NCBI RefSeq assembly: GCF_018449695.1
Contig: NZ_JAAVUY010000009.1
Coordinates: forward strand, 271,660 to 335,659
Reading direction: 5' to 3'
From: Bradyrhizobium sp. dw_411
GTDB taxonomy: Bacteria > Pseudomonadota > Alphaproteobacteria > Rhizobiales > Xanthobacteraceae
Length of the DNA stretch: 64,000 nt
Shown here in pieces: positions 15,653 through 24,012 of the stretch. The notes beneath the pieces are model-generated. The model was not told where the DNA came from and made no database searches. It saw only the letters and a list, made by a program, of their open reading frames with translations. How positions within the stretch are numbered: the first letter of the stretch is position 1; every line of letters starts with the position of its first letter. Made by a program: the position numbers and the translations under genes.

Positions 15653-16810
15653 ATGCGCCGCCTCACCTGCCGAGAGCGTGACGACTGGCGCGCTACCGCC
15701 GAAGCGGCCGGATTCGATTTCCACACCATCGGCGGCGAGCGCTACTGGGACGAACGCGCCTGCTATGCTTTCACGCTCGAGGAAATCGAAAATCAGATCG
15801 AGACTCCGACCGGCGAAATCGATGCGATGTGCCTTGAAGTCGTCGCCCGCGCGGTCGACAACGAATTCGCGCTGCAGCGCCTGCAGATACCGCGAGCATT
15901 CTGGCCGTTGATCCGCGATAGCTGGCGTCGCCACGAGCGCAGCCTTTACGGCCGGCTCGATCTCTCCTTCGATGGGCAAGGCCCGGCGAAATTGCTTGAA
16001 TATAACGCGGACACACCGACCTCGATCTTCGAGGCGGCGGTGTTTCAATGGACCTGGCTCGAACAGGGCATCGCGCGGCACATCCTTCCGGCCCATGCCG
16101 ACCAGTTCAATTCGCTTCATGAGCGCCTGATCGAGGCCTGGAAGAAGGTCGGCAACGGCAAGCATCTCCATCTCACGGGGACAAGTGAAAACGCCGAGGA
16201 TGCCTGCACGCTGGCCTATCTCGAAGACACCGCGCGACAGGCTGGCCTGTCGACCACTTTGCTCGATATCGAAGCGGTCGGATGGCGTGATGATGGCAAC
16301 TTCGTCGATCTCGACAACCGCCCGATTGAACTCGCATTCAAGCTCTATCCCTGGGAATGGATGTTCCGCGACGCATTTGGCGCAAAACTCGCGAAAGCCT
16401 CAACGCGCTGGATTGAACCGCCATGGAAGGCCATCCTCTCCAACAAGGGCATGCTTGCGTTGTTGTGGGACATGTTTCCTGGGCACCCCAATCTATTGCC
16501 GGCTTTTTTCGAGGACGATCCGAACGCCGCCACGCTCGGGGCCTCGTTCGTGCGCAAGCCGATATATTCCCGCGAGGGCGCCAACATCACGCTGATCCGG
16601 GAAGGCGAGACGGTGGTCGAGCAAGAGGGACCATATGGCGCCGAAGGCTTCATCCGCCAGGCGCTGGCGCCGCTGCCGAAATTTTCCGGTCAATATCCGG
16701 TGCTCGGGAGCTGGCTGATCGATCACGTGCCGTGCGGGCTGTCGATCCGCGAGGACGAGAATCCAATCACCGGAAATACGTCGCGATTCCTGCCGCACGC
16801 GATCATGTAG
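15653..16810 (+). CDS. glutathionylspermidine synthase-like ATP-grasp protein (YjfC/YgiC family)
   Basis: A 385-residue protein matching the glutathionylspermidine-synthase preATP-grasp/ATP-grasp family without the amidase domain. Seen motifs are LLEYNADTPTSIFEAAVFQW (about 113-132), the ATP-grasp glycine/lysine region FVRKPIYSREGANI (about 302-315) and the C-terminal GNTSRFLPHAI. E. coli YgiC and YjfC have this domain but lack proven glutathionylspermidine synthesis, so the reaction (an ATP-dependent amide ligation) is known only by family. It is the last gene of the yjfL-yjfM-yjfC-like unit. A decayed second copy of its 3' end lies 5 kb downstream, on the far side of an apparently inserted operon. 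Confidence 0.9.
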   Translation: MRRLTCRERDDWRATAEAAGFDFHTIGGERYWDERACYAFTLEEIENQIETPTGEIDAMCLEVVARAVDNEFALQRLQIPRAFWPLIRDSWRRHERSLYGRLDLSFDGQGPAKLLEYNADTPTSIFEAAVFQWTWLEQGIARHILPAHADQFNSLHERLIEAWKKVGNGKHLHLTGTSENAEDACTLAYLEDTARQAGLSTTLLDIEAVGWRDDGNFVDLDNRPIELAFKLYPWEWMFRDAFGAKLAKASTRWIEPPWKAILSNKGMLALLWDMFPGHPNLLPAFFEDDPNAATLGASFVRKPIYSREGANITLIREGETVVEQEGPYGAEGFIRQALAPLPKFSGQYPVLGSWLIDHVPCGLSIREDENPITGNTSRFLPHAIM

Positions 16811-16928
16811 ATCATCGACGGGGCTGCCGGTGAAGCTGGACGCGCAATCGGCGCGCGATCGCGACCGCCCTCAGGGCCTGCGGCGACGCGCCGCCGCCCC
16901 GATCGACGTCCGAACGACATGGCCCCTG

Positions 16929-17849
16929 CTAGGAGTAGATCAATTCGCCCGGGTTGTGCTGGATCAGCGTCCGTATCTCATCGTGCGTGAATTCGTCCTC
17001 GATCAAAAGCTGGCAGCACATGCGCATGGCCTCGACCATGGGCGGATTGTGAAGCTGGCCGCAGTCGCTCGATATCACCGACCTGGCGACTCCGACCGAT
17101 CGGATCGCGTTCGAGAAGTCCGACATGGAGGCCCGCCACCAGCGCGGCAAAATCTCTCCAACCGTGAAGTTGATGACCACGCCCTCGTCCGCGAGGGCTA
17201 CCTGCTGCTCAAGCGTAAGCCGCAAAAAGAAAGGATGGTCGCAGACGATCTTCTTCACTCCCTGGCTCTTCGCCTGGCCGACGACGGCGACCATCTCCCT
17301 GTAGGAGGTATGGCCGAGGTTGAGGATGATGCCCGCATCGGCCACCTGTTGGAAGACTTCCCGCATCTCCGCGGACCGTACCCCTTCGCCGTCCAGCAGA
17401 TCGAGACGGGGGACGTTGAGGGCGTATTGTGAATTTCCGCCCTTCACTGTCAGGCCGCGTCCATGCTGGCCCACGGAGCCGGTGACGACCGCGTGATTGC
17501 GGGAGTCGATCGTCGGAAGCCATATCTGCTTTGCGCCGTACTTGATGGCCGCTTCAACCGCCATCGGATTGACGCCGCCCACCTGTAAATTGCACGCTAG
17601 GCTTCCGAAGATGTCGATGCCCGGCACGATCTTGCGCGTCATGATCGCAAGCTGCACCGTCGGGAAGTTGTGCGTCTTGATACAAATGGCCCGCATGCCC
17701 GCGGCTTTCGCTTCGGTCGCAAGCTCGATGGGGTCCTGGATCCGCGGATACAGGTCCGGACCGTGATGAATATGGATATCGATCGCGCCGACCAGGAGGC
17801 CCCAGTCGTCGCGAAGTGACGCTGCGGTGGATTCTTGCTGTCCGATCAT
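16929..17849 (-). CDS. DUF6282 amidohydrolase-fold protein
   Basis: A 306-residue TIM-barrel metal hydrolase-like protein of the DUF6282 group. The metal-binding HxH motif is His26-Ile-His28 in DIHIHHGPD; further likely ligands lie in NLGHTS (about 195), CDHPFF (about 222) and SSDCGQ (about 266). It is probably cytoplasmic, as no leader is seen. Its ATG overlaps the substrate-binding protein stop by 4 bases, making it the last gene of the islet operon. It is likely to act on the compound imported by the ABC system; the substrate is not known. Confidence 0.8.
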   Translation of the reverse strand: MIGQQESTAASLRDDWGLLVGAIDIHIHHGPDLYPRIQDPIELATEAKAAGMRAICIKTHNFPTVQLAIMTRKIVPGIDIFGSLACNLQVGGVNPMAVEAAIKYGAKQIWLPTIDSRNHAVVTGSVGQHGRGLTVKGGNSQYALNVPRLDLLDGEGVRSAEMREVFQQVADAGIILNLGHTSYREMVAVVGQAKSQGVKKIVCDHPFFLRLTLEQQVALADEGVVINFTVGEILPRWWRASMSDFSNAIRSVGVARSVISSDCGQLHNPPMVEAMRMCCQLLIEDEFTHDEIRTLIQHNPGELIYS

Positions 17850-18841
17850 TCCGTCACCTCAATCCTGCTCAGGTATTTCGCTGAAAATATCTCGTCCGGC
17901 GACAGTTCCGCCTTCGCATCCTGATATTTCTTGATCAGTTCGAGCGTCGCCGCCATCTTCTCCGGATCCATGTAACCCAGGCCGTTCTTTCGCGTGCGCT
18001 CGGTCACGATGTGCCCGATGGCCACCTTCCATTGCGCCAGCGTAAGGTCGCGGCTGCTCTCCGGAAAACGCTTCACAAATGCGTCTGCCGCAGCATCGGG
18101 ATTCCTGATCGCCCAGGCATGTCCCTTCATGGTCGCGTCGATAAAACGTTTGGCAAGGTCACCCCGCTTGGCGAGCGTCTCGTCGCTCGCGATCAGGCCG
18201 ATCGAATAGTAGTCGACGCCGAAGTCGCTGTAGTCGAAACGCCCGAGCTTGACGCCCGCCTTGTCAGCCGCGCTCTGCACAGCCGGGGCCTCGGTCGCGA
18301 GGGCGACGATCGAATCGACGCCTTTCGAGACCAATGTCGGGAATTTCGCCGGCGGCGTAAGATTGACGATACGAATCTTCTTGGGATCGAACTTCGCGCC
18401 CGCGGCAAAAACAGGCAAGAGGTTCAGCGGGGTCTCGCCTGTCGCCGCCCCTAACGAATGACCTTCGAGATCAGACGGCTTTTCGATGCCGACACCTTTG
18501 ACGTAGAAGATAACGTCGGCAGCCCGGTCCAGGATTACGGCGACCTGCTTTACTTCCAGGCCCTTGCCTCGCCCGATGATGAGCGACGCCGTGTCGGCCA
18601 TGCCGAAGTCCGCGGCACCCGTCGCAACCCGCTTGACCGTATCGCCGGAGCCGTAGCCGCGCTGTATGTCCACATCGAGGTTGGCATCCCGGTAGAACCC
18701 CTGCGCCTCCGCGGCGAAGACGCCGTAATGCAATCCGTATGGTACCCAGTTGAGCGAGAAGATGATCTTGTCCCTGGTCTGCGCCCCAACCGGGGAGCAC
18801 ATCATGGCAAGGGCTGCGGCTGCCGAGATCAAGAACTTCAT
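17846..18841 (-). CDS. ABC transporter substrate-binding protein, NMT1/TauA/SsuA type
   Basis: The 331-residue periplasmic binding protein has a clear signal peptide (residues 1-20, cleavage after PVGA). The mature part starts with the family pattern FSLNWVPYGLHYGVFAAEAQGFY and continues as a type II periplasmic fold, as in THI5/NMT1-like, sulfonate and pyrimidine-precursor binding proteins. With the ATPase and permease upstream it forms a complete importer. Substrates of this family include sulfonates, nitrate, HMP and hydantoin-like compounds; none can be chosen from sequence. It starts 40 bases after the ATPase gene. Confidence 0.9.
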   Translation of the reverse strand: MKFLISAAAALAMMCSPVGAQTRDKIIFSLNWVPYGLHYGVFAAEAQGFYRDANLDVDIQRGYGSGDTVKRVATGAADFGMADTASLIIGRGKGLEVKQVAVILDRAADVIFYVKGVGIEKPSDLEGHSLGAATGETPLNLLPVFAAGAKFDPKKIRIVNLTPPAKFPTLVSKGVDSIVALATEAPAVQSAADKAGVKLGRFDYSDFGVDYYSIGLIASDETLAKRGDLAKRFIDATMKGHAWAIRNPDAAADAFVKRFPESSRDLTLAQWKVAIGHIVTERTRKNGLGYMDPEKMAATLELIKKYQDAKAELSPDEIFSAKYLSRIEVTE

Positions 18842-18881
18842 TGTCTGACCTTTCCTGTTGAGAGATTACCGGACGCCGGGA

Positions 18882-19655
18882 TCAGGCGTATTCCAGTCCG
18901 ATGAGCCGGCCGATGCGATCGACGATCTCGATGAAGGGTGCGGACACGCGCATTTCCGGTGTCCTCGGGCGCGGAAGCTTGATCGCGACGATGTCCAAAA
19001 CCTTCGCTGGCCGGGGACCGAGCACGACGACGCGGTCCGAAAGAAACACCGCTTCCGGAATACTGTGGGTGATCAGCAGGCTTGTCTTTTTCTTCTGGCT
19101 CCAGATACGCAGCAGATCGAGATTGAGCTGATTGCGCGTCATGCTGTCGAGCGCGCTGAACGGCTCGTCGAGCAGAAGAATCTCCGGATCATGAACGAGG
19201 GCCCGGGCAATCGCCACCCGCTGCTGCATTCCACCTGAAAGCTCGTGCGGATACTTGTCCGCGAACTCCGACAGGCCGACCAGCTTCAGCAGCTCGAGGG
19301 CGTGAGAAGTGGCCACCTTCCGGTCCCGGCCGAGAATCTCGATCGGGAGAAGGAGATTTTCCAGCACCTTGCGCCAGCGCATCAGGGCCGGCACCTGGAA
19401 CACGATGCCGATCTTCTGCTGCGGGCCGGTAGTCTTCCTTCCATCGACTTTCAGTGTGCCGCTCGTCGGCGATGAGAGTCCGGCGATCATCCTCAGGATC
19501 GTCGTCTTTCCGCAGCCGCTGGGGCCGAGCACCGACACGAACTCGTGGGACGCGACTTCAAACGATACGCCGTCAAGCGAGACGACCGTACCGTTCCGGG
19601 ACGTGTAGGTCTTCCGGATGCCGTCGAGTTCGATCGCATTAACGGGCGCGTTCAT
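18882..19655 (-). CDS. ABC transporter ATP-binding protein (SsuB/TauB type)
   Basis: A 257-residue ATPase with Walker A GPSGCGKTT (about residues 40-48), the signature LSGGMQQRVAIARAL (about 139-153), Walker B ILLLDEPFSALD (about 158-169) and the switch His (about 196, in LLITHS). Members of this group pair with a single permease type to power import of sulfonate- or nitrate-like compounds. Its ATG overlaps the end of the permease gene by 4 bases. Confidence 0.93.
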   Translation of the reverse strand: MNAPVNAIELDGIRKTYTSRNGTVVSLDGVSFEVASHEFVSVLGPSGCGKTTILRMIAGLSSPTSGTLKVDGRKTTGPQQKIGIVFQVPALMRWRKVLENLLLPIEILGRDRKVATSHALELLKLVGLSEFADKYPHELSGGMQQRVAIARALVHDPEILLLDEPFSALDSMTRNQLNLDLLRIWSQKKKTSLLITHSIPEAVFLSDRVVVLGPRPAKVLDIVAIKLPRPRTPEMRVSAPFIEIVDRIGRLIGLEYA

Positions 19656-20437
19656 GCATAGCGCTCCGTCTCATCGGATTCCTGCGAACGATTCCATGGA
19701 ATGAGCATTCTTTCCGCGAACTCGACCAGCGCATATAGAGCGATGCCGATAGCCGAGATGACGAAGAGCGCTGCAAAGGCCAGGGGCGTGTCGAGTTCCT
19801 GGTTGGCGATGATGACCAGATACCCCAATCCTTTGTCACCCCCAACGAACTCGCCTATGATCGCGCCTATGATCGCCAGTGTGACCGCGATCTTCATGCC
19901 GCCGAACAGTTCCGGAAGCGCGCTAGGTATTCTGAACTTCCAGAATATCTGCCAGCGGCTGGCCTCCAGGGACTTGCCGAGATCCAGCAGTTCCTTCTCG
20001 ACCGCGGCCAGTCCCAATCCCACGTTCACGACAATCGGGAAGAACGCGACGAGGAACGCGATGATGACCTTGGGAAGGACGCCGTATCCGAACCAGACCA
20101 GCAGAATCGGAGCGATCGCGACCTTCGGCACGAGTTGCGCGATCAAAAGAAGCGGCATCAGCACGTCGCGGATCGAGGGAACCAGCACGATCAGCATGGC
20201 CGCGGCAATACCGAAGATCACGGCCACCGCAAAGCCCGCGAAGGTCTCGTACAATGTGATCCAGCCATGATAGACATAGAGATCACGTTTCTCGATCAGC
20301 TTGGCGACAATCGAGCTTGGCGCGGGGATCAGATATGCGGGAATGCTGAAAAACCGGCACGACATTTCCCAGATCAACGCAATCACCAGCAACGACGCTA
20401 CGACCTTCAGCGCGCGACCGGCCTGGTAGGAGTTCAT
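19652..20437 (-). CDS. ABC transporter permease (SsuC/TauC type)
   Basis: A 261-residue inner-membrane protein with about six helices and the cytoplasmic coupling loop (EKELLDLGKSLEASRWQIF, about 148-166) that contacts the ATPase. It overlaps the Rid gene upstream and the ATPase gene downstream by 4 bases each, so the three are translationally linked. Confidence 0.92.
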   Translation of the reverse strand: MNSYQAGRALKVVASLLVIALIWEMSCRFFSIPAYLIPAPSSIVAKLIEKRDLYVYHGWITLYETFAGFAVAVIFGIAAAMLIVLVPSIRDVLMPLLLIAQLVPKVAIAPILLVWFGYGVLPKVIIAFLVAFFPIVVNVGLGLAAVEKELLDLGKSLEASRWQIFWKFRIPSALPELFGGMKIAVTLAIIGAIIGEFVGGDKGLGYLVIIANQELDTPLAFAALFVISAIGIALYALVEFAERMLIPWNRSQESDETERYA

Positions 20438-20853
20438 GACCGAACTGCTGGCGAGGCATTCGGAATGAACGCTACCGCCTCGATCTCCACGAGGATGTCG
20501 CTGCGCATCAGCTCGGCACGGAAGCAGGTGCTGATCGGCGGATCCTTCCGGAAGTACTCCGCGCGCGTCGCGTTCATGCGCTTATATTCGCTGGGTTCCT
20601 TGAGCATGATCACGACCTTGAAGATGTCGTCCATCGTTCCGCCGGCCGCCTCCACGCACTTGCGGATGTTGTCGAGCGTCAGGCGCGTCTGCTCCTCGAT
20701 CGTGTCCGGGACCTTGCGATCATAGTAGTCGCCCGAGACATGGCTGAGCGCGGTGGTCCCGGCGATGTGAAGATAGTCTCCGATGAGGACGGCGCGGGAG
20801 AAGGGACCGACCGCTTCTGCCATTCCCTTGGGCTGTATGATTATCTTTTCCAT
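20434..20853 (-). CDS. Rid family (YjgF/YER057c/UK114) protein
   Basis: A 139-residue protein with the trimeric Rid fold: PKGMAEAVGPFSRAV near the N-terminus, TLDNIRKCVEAAGGTMDDIFKVVIM in the middle and a final LVEIEAVAF strand. RidA proteins hydrolyse reactive enamine/imine intermediates and need an arginine before the conserved Cys of the (R)SC segment (Arg105 in E. coli). Here that stretch reads PPISTCF, so the arginine seems to be missing. This points to one of the Rid subfamilies lacking deaminase activity, which usually occur in catabolic operons. ATG 20853 has an AGGAG ribosome site and starts at the family N-terminus; a much longer in-frame start is rejected. Confidence 0.85.
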   Translation of the reverse strand: MEKIIIQPKGMAEAVGPFSRAVLIGDYLHIAGTTALSHVSGDYYDRKVPDTIEEQTRLTLDNIRKCVEAAGGTMDDIFKVVIMLKEPSEYKRMNATRAEYFRKDPPISTCFRAELMRSDILVEIEAVAFIPNASPAVRS

Positions 20854-20891
20854 AGCTTGCACTCCTGCTGTTTGCCGCCCGTTGCCGGCGG

Positions 20892-21563
20892 CTAGATGTC
20901 GGCTTCGATATTCAAATCCCTGAGCGTCTGCCTGGTCAGATCCCGGACAGCAGCGCGTGCCGCCACGACGTCGCCTTCGACAATCGCGTCTATGATCCGG
21001 TACTGGATTGGTTCTGTGCGCGCCGCTGTGCGCCGCATCGACTCGTAGGCATAGATGCGCGTTTGAAGCAGCGTCTTCTCCCATATCTGCGTCATCTGGT
21101 TGTTGCCGGCGCCGCGCAATATCCAGTCGATGAGCTCCGCGCTTATCAGCGCCAGGTCCCCCGATTTCACTTTTGACAACGCCGCGCGGAGGTTCTTGCG
21201 CACGAGCGCCGCCTCCACGAGGACCGCGGGATCCGCGCGTTTAGCCGCAAGTTCAGCCGCGAGCTCCAGGATCGCCAGCCGGAGTTGAAAGAGATCCACG
21301 ATCTCCTTCATACCCAGTTCGACGACGCTCACGCCGCGACCGGGCCAACGGGTCAATATGCCGTCCGCGACAAGTTTCTGGAGGGCTTCCCGCACGGGCC
21401 CGTTCGACAGCTTGAACTCCCGCTGCAACTCGACTTCGCGCAGGCGGTCGCCTGGCTTGTAGATGCCCTTCAGGATGCGTTCTCGCAGCACGTTCGCAAG
21501 CCAGTCCGGCCGCGAGAAAAGCCTCGGTTCGATGGTTTCGGTCGCGGCGGCGGAATTCGGCAT
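20892..21563 (-). CDS. GntR-family transcriptional regulator (FadR/FCD subfamily)
   Basis: The 223-residue product has a winged-helix domain (about residues 15-80: LRERILKGIYKPGDRLREVELQ..., then GPVREALQKLVADGIL) and a helical FCD ligand-binding domain (about 90-215) with the Asp/His-type metal pocket pattern of FadR-like proteins. Such regulators usually repress a linked catabolic operon until its substrate or a metabolite binds. It is the first gene of the islet operon, and a perfect AT-rich palindrome lies 37 bases before its start. Confidence 0.92.
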   Translation of the reverse strand: MPNSAAATETIEPRLFSRPDWLANVLRERILKGIYKPGDRLREVELQREFKLSNGPVREALQKLVADGILTRWPGRGVSVVELGMKEIVDLFQLRLAILELAAELAAKRADPAVLVEAALVRKNLRAALSKVKSGDLALISAELIDWILRGAGNNQMTQIWEKTLLQTRIYAYESMRRTAARTEPIQYRIIDAIVEGDVVAARAAVRDLTRQTLRDLNIEADI

Positions 21564-21599
21564 GGCCCTTTTTCGCTGGGAATATGCTCTGTCATCCGC

Positions 21600-21622
21600 A
21601 GATTATTAATTCTTAATAATCT
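21600..21622. promoter_or_regulatory. AT-rich palindrome, candidate operator of the GntR protein
   Basis: Two perfect 10-base inverted arms, AGATTATTAA (21600-21609) and TTAATAATCT (21613-21622), are separated by TTC. It is 37 bases upstream of the gntR ATG, in the only sizeable gap before the operon, and is strikingly AT-rich for this genome. Autoregulation is the simplest reading. Confidence 0.55.
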
Positions 21623-21780
21623 TGCAAGCACAATGTTTCGTCATCGCGCCCAAAAGCCGGCTGCGACACGCAGCAGAACCGCTTTACCTGCGATGGCAGA
21701 CAGCGGGGAAGGAGGCAGTTCGGCGGGGTTATTGATGGGCGAAGAACGCCTGCTTAGCGGCCAGCACGGCATCGCAACTG

Positions 21781-21876
21781 GCGCTGCTGCCGAAATTTTC
21801 CGGTCAATACCCGGTGCTCGGCAGCGAGAATCCGATCACCGGAAATACGTCGCGATTCCTGCCGCATGCGATCATG
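21781..21876 (+). pseudogene. decayed duplicate of the yjfC-like gene 3' end
   Basis: This segment repeats the end of the ATP-grasp gene (16667-16808) almost base for base: CTGCCGAAATTTTCCGGTCA, then GAGAATCC(G)ATCACCGG and the GNTSRFLPHAI codons. Relative to the original it lacks 45 bases (15 codons, in frame) after GGTGCTCGG and has lost the stop codon. There is no start or upstream coding part. It lies between the islet and cheR and probably marks the original continuation of the ancestral locus. Confidence 0.8.
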
Positions 21877-21910
21877 CCGACCGGCCAAGAGCTTTCGGTG
21901 GCGTGCGCGT

Positions 21911-22774
21911 TCAGCGCGGAGCTGCAACCGCTCTCAAGGGCAGTGGCGTCGCGGCACCGGCCCGGTTGGCATTCGGGCTGTATAGCCCGCGCCGATCCGG
22001 ATACGGTTTGAACGCGTCGGAAATCCCGACCACGGATTCGGCCGCACCCAGCACCATGAAGCCGTCGGGTTCGATCACCCTGGAAAGACGTTCGAAGATG
22101 CGGGTCTTGGTTTCCTGATCGAAATAGATCAGGACGTTACGGCAGAAGATCACGTCGAACTTCCCAAGCTGCGAGAAGTCGTGCAGCAGGTTCAGCTGGC
22201 GATACTGCACCATGGAACGGACATCGGGATTGAGCTGCCACAACTCGCCGATCTGGGTGAAATGCTTGACGAGCATTTGAATGGGAAGGCCGCGCTGCAC
22301 TTCGAACTGGCTGAAGATGCCTGCCCTGGATTTTTCCAGCACCGCTTGCGACAAATCGGTACCGATGATTTCAACCCGCCACCCGGCCAGCGCCGAACCA
22401 AGTTCCTTCAGGCACATCGCAATCGAATAGGGCTCCTGCCCGGTCGATGACGCTGCGCACCAGACGCGCAGCGCACGGCGACTCGCACGCGCCTGCAGCA
22501 GCGCTGGCAGCATGGTGTCGCGCAGATGATCGAACGGGACTTTGTCGCGGAAGAAAAAGGTTTCATTGGTGGTCATCGCCTCGACCACTTCCGCGGTCAG
22601 CGCATCGGCCCCGGATTTCATTTTCTGGACCAGTTCGGTAATTCCGGGCAGGCCGATCTTGCGGGCCAGGGGAATCAATCGGCTCTCGACCAGATATTGC
22701 TTGTCGGGCGACAGATCGAGACCAGAGCGCTCTTTCAGGAGTTTGCGCAGGAATTCATAATCAACCGGTGTCAC
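21911..22774 (-). CDS. cheR: chemotaxis methyltransferase CheR
   Basis: CheR methylates glutamates of chemoreceptors using S-adenosylmethionine and works against CheB in adaptation. The 287-residue protein has the N-terminal helical domain (about 1-75), then TTNETFFFRD (about 68-77), the SAM-binding segment RVWCAASSTGQEPYSIAM (about 103-120), GTDLS (about 138) and the NVLIYF motif (about 212). Its ATG overlaps the cheB stop by 4 bases. It is the last gene of the che operon. Confidence 0.95.
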   Translation of the reverse strand: MTPVDYEFLRKLLKERSGLDLSPDKQYLVESRLIPLARKIGLPGITELVQKMKSGADALTAEVVEAMTTNETFFFRDKVPFDHLRDTMLPALLQARASRRALRVWCAASSTGQEPYSIAMCLKELGSALAGWRVEIIGTDLSQAVLEKSRAGIFSQFEVQRGLPIQMLVKHFTQIGELWQLNPDVRSMVQYRQLNLLHDFSQLGKFDVIFCRNVLIYFDQETKTRIFERLSRVIEPDGFMVLGAAESVVGISDAFKPYPDRRGLYSPNANRAGAATPLPLRAVAAPR

Positions 22775-23937
22775 GAGCGATCTCCTGAAAACAATCGAAC
22801 CAACTTTGGGGCAATCTGGTTAAGCGGCAGAACGGCCGCGCAAATACCGGCATTCGCAGCCGCGCCCGGCATTCCCCAAACCACGCTCGTAGCTTCGTCC
22901 TGGGCGATCACGCTGCCGCCGGCCGCAACGATATCCTTGCCGCCGCGCATGCCGTCCGAACCCATGCCCGTCAGCACGACGGCAAGAATGGCGCCCTGCC
23001 AGACATCGACCGCCGAAGAGAACAAGGGATCGACAGCCGGCTTGCAGAAATTCACCGGCGGCCCGTCGTCGAGCGCGATGACGGCATCCACGCCATGGCG
23101 CACCACGCGCATATGGCGGCCGCCCGGCGCGAGATAGATATTTCCGGCTTTGACGATCTCGCCGTCGACGGCTTCGCGCGCCGGCCGATGGCTGGAGCGC
23201 GCCAGATGCTCGGCCAGAATCGTCGTGAAGGTAGGCGGCATGTGCTGGGTGATCAGCACCGGAAAGCGGTCGATCACGGCACCGATCTCGGCGACCAGCG
23301 ACATCAGCGCCTGCGGGCCGCCGGTCGATGAGCCGACAAGAAGCGCGCGCGGCGCCTGCGTGCTGAACGCGCGGCGCAGCAGTTGCGGACTGGCAACCGC
23401 CGCCGTTGCCGCCCGGGACAATGGTTCGCGGGCACGATCGAGCGCCGGCGCTAGCGACGGGGCCGATACAGCCGGTGCCGCACGGCGCACCTTGGCGCCG
23501 AGATGACGGATTTTCTGAATCAGATCGTGCCGGAATGTTTCGGCGGCCGCGGGTTCGCGGGTGCTTTCCGGCTTCGGGATATAGTCCGAAGCGCCAAGCG
23601 AGAGCGCCTTGAAGCTGATCTCCGCATTGCGGCGGGTCAGCGTCGACGCCATGATGATGATGAGGTTACGCTTCTTGGCGAGAAGCAACGGCAGCGCGGA
23701 AATGCCGTCAAGCTCCGGCATTTCGATATCGAGCACGGCAACATCGGGATCGATGCGCTCGATCTGGTTGACGGCATCAAGACCGGTACGCAGCGATGCC
23801 GCGACAACCATATCGGGTTCGGACGCGACCCAGCGGGAGATCATCCCCCTGATGACGACGGAATCGTCGACCACCATCACCCGCAGTTCCTGCTGCGTTG
23901 CATTCGGAATCGTGGAACTGGTCAACGCAACACTCAT
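22771..23937 (-). CDS. cheB: chemotaxis methylesterase/glutaminase CheB
   Basis: CheB removes methyl groups from chemoreceptors when phosphorylated by CheA. The 388-residue protein has a receiver domain (about 18-135; phosphorylation site Asp70 in AVLDIEMPELDG), a linker rich in Ala/Pro/Arg, and the esterase domain (about 195-385) with the catalytic Ser in LLVGSSTGGPQAL, His in ITQHMPPTF and Asp in LTGMGSDGM. Order and coupling with cheR are typical of rhizobial che operons. Confidence 0.96.
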   Translation of the reverse strand: MSVALTSSTIPNATQQELRVMVVDDSVVIRGMISRWVASEPDMVVAASLRTGLDAVNQIERIDPDVAVLDIEMPELDGISALPLLLAKKRNLIIIMASTLTRRNAEISFKALSLGASDYIPKPESTREPAAAETFRHDLIQKIRHLGAKVRRAAPAVSAPSLAPALDRAREPLSRAATAAVASPQLLRRAFSTQAPRALLVGSSTGGPQALMSLVAEIGAVIDRFPVLITQHMPPTFTTILAEHLARSSHRPAREAVDGEIVKAGNIYLAPGGRHMRVVRHGVDAVIALDDGPPVNFCKPAVDPLFSSAVDVWQGAILAVVLTGMGSDGMRGGKDIVAAGGSVIAQDEATSVVWGMPGAAANAGICAAVLPLNQIAPKLVRLFSGDRS

Positions 23938-24012
23938 TACTCACCAACGGCTCAAGCGATACTAAAAACGATAACGCCGAAGGCCCGCCCGCCGTCGGAT
24001 CAAATAATTAAA

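Larger units (their letters stand above)
16811..21780. other. probable inserted operon (genomic islet)
   Basis: The 5-kb block holds six co-directional genes (regulator, Rid protein, ABC importer, hydrolase) unrelated to the motility and cell-cycle genes around it. It begins just after the yjfC-like stop codon and ends where a partial copy of the same yjfC 3' end appears (21781-21876). That pattern fits insertion next to, or recombination through, the yjfC 3' end. No integrase, transposase or tRNA is present, so the mechanism is unknown. Confidence 0.6.
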
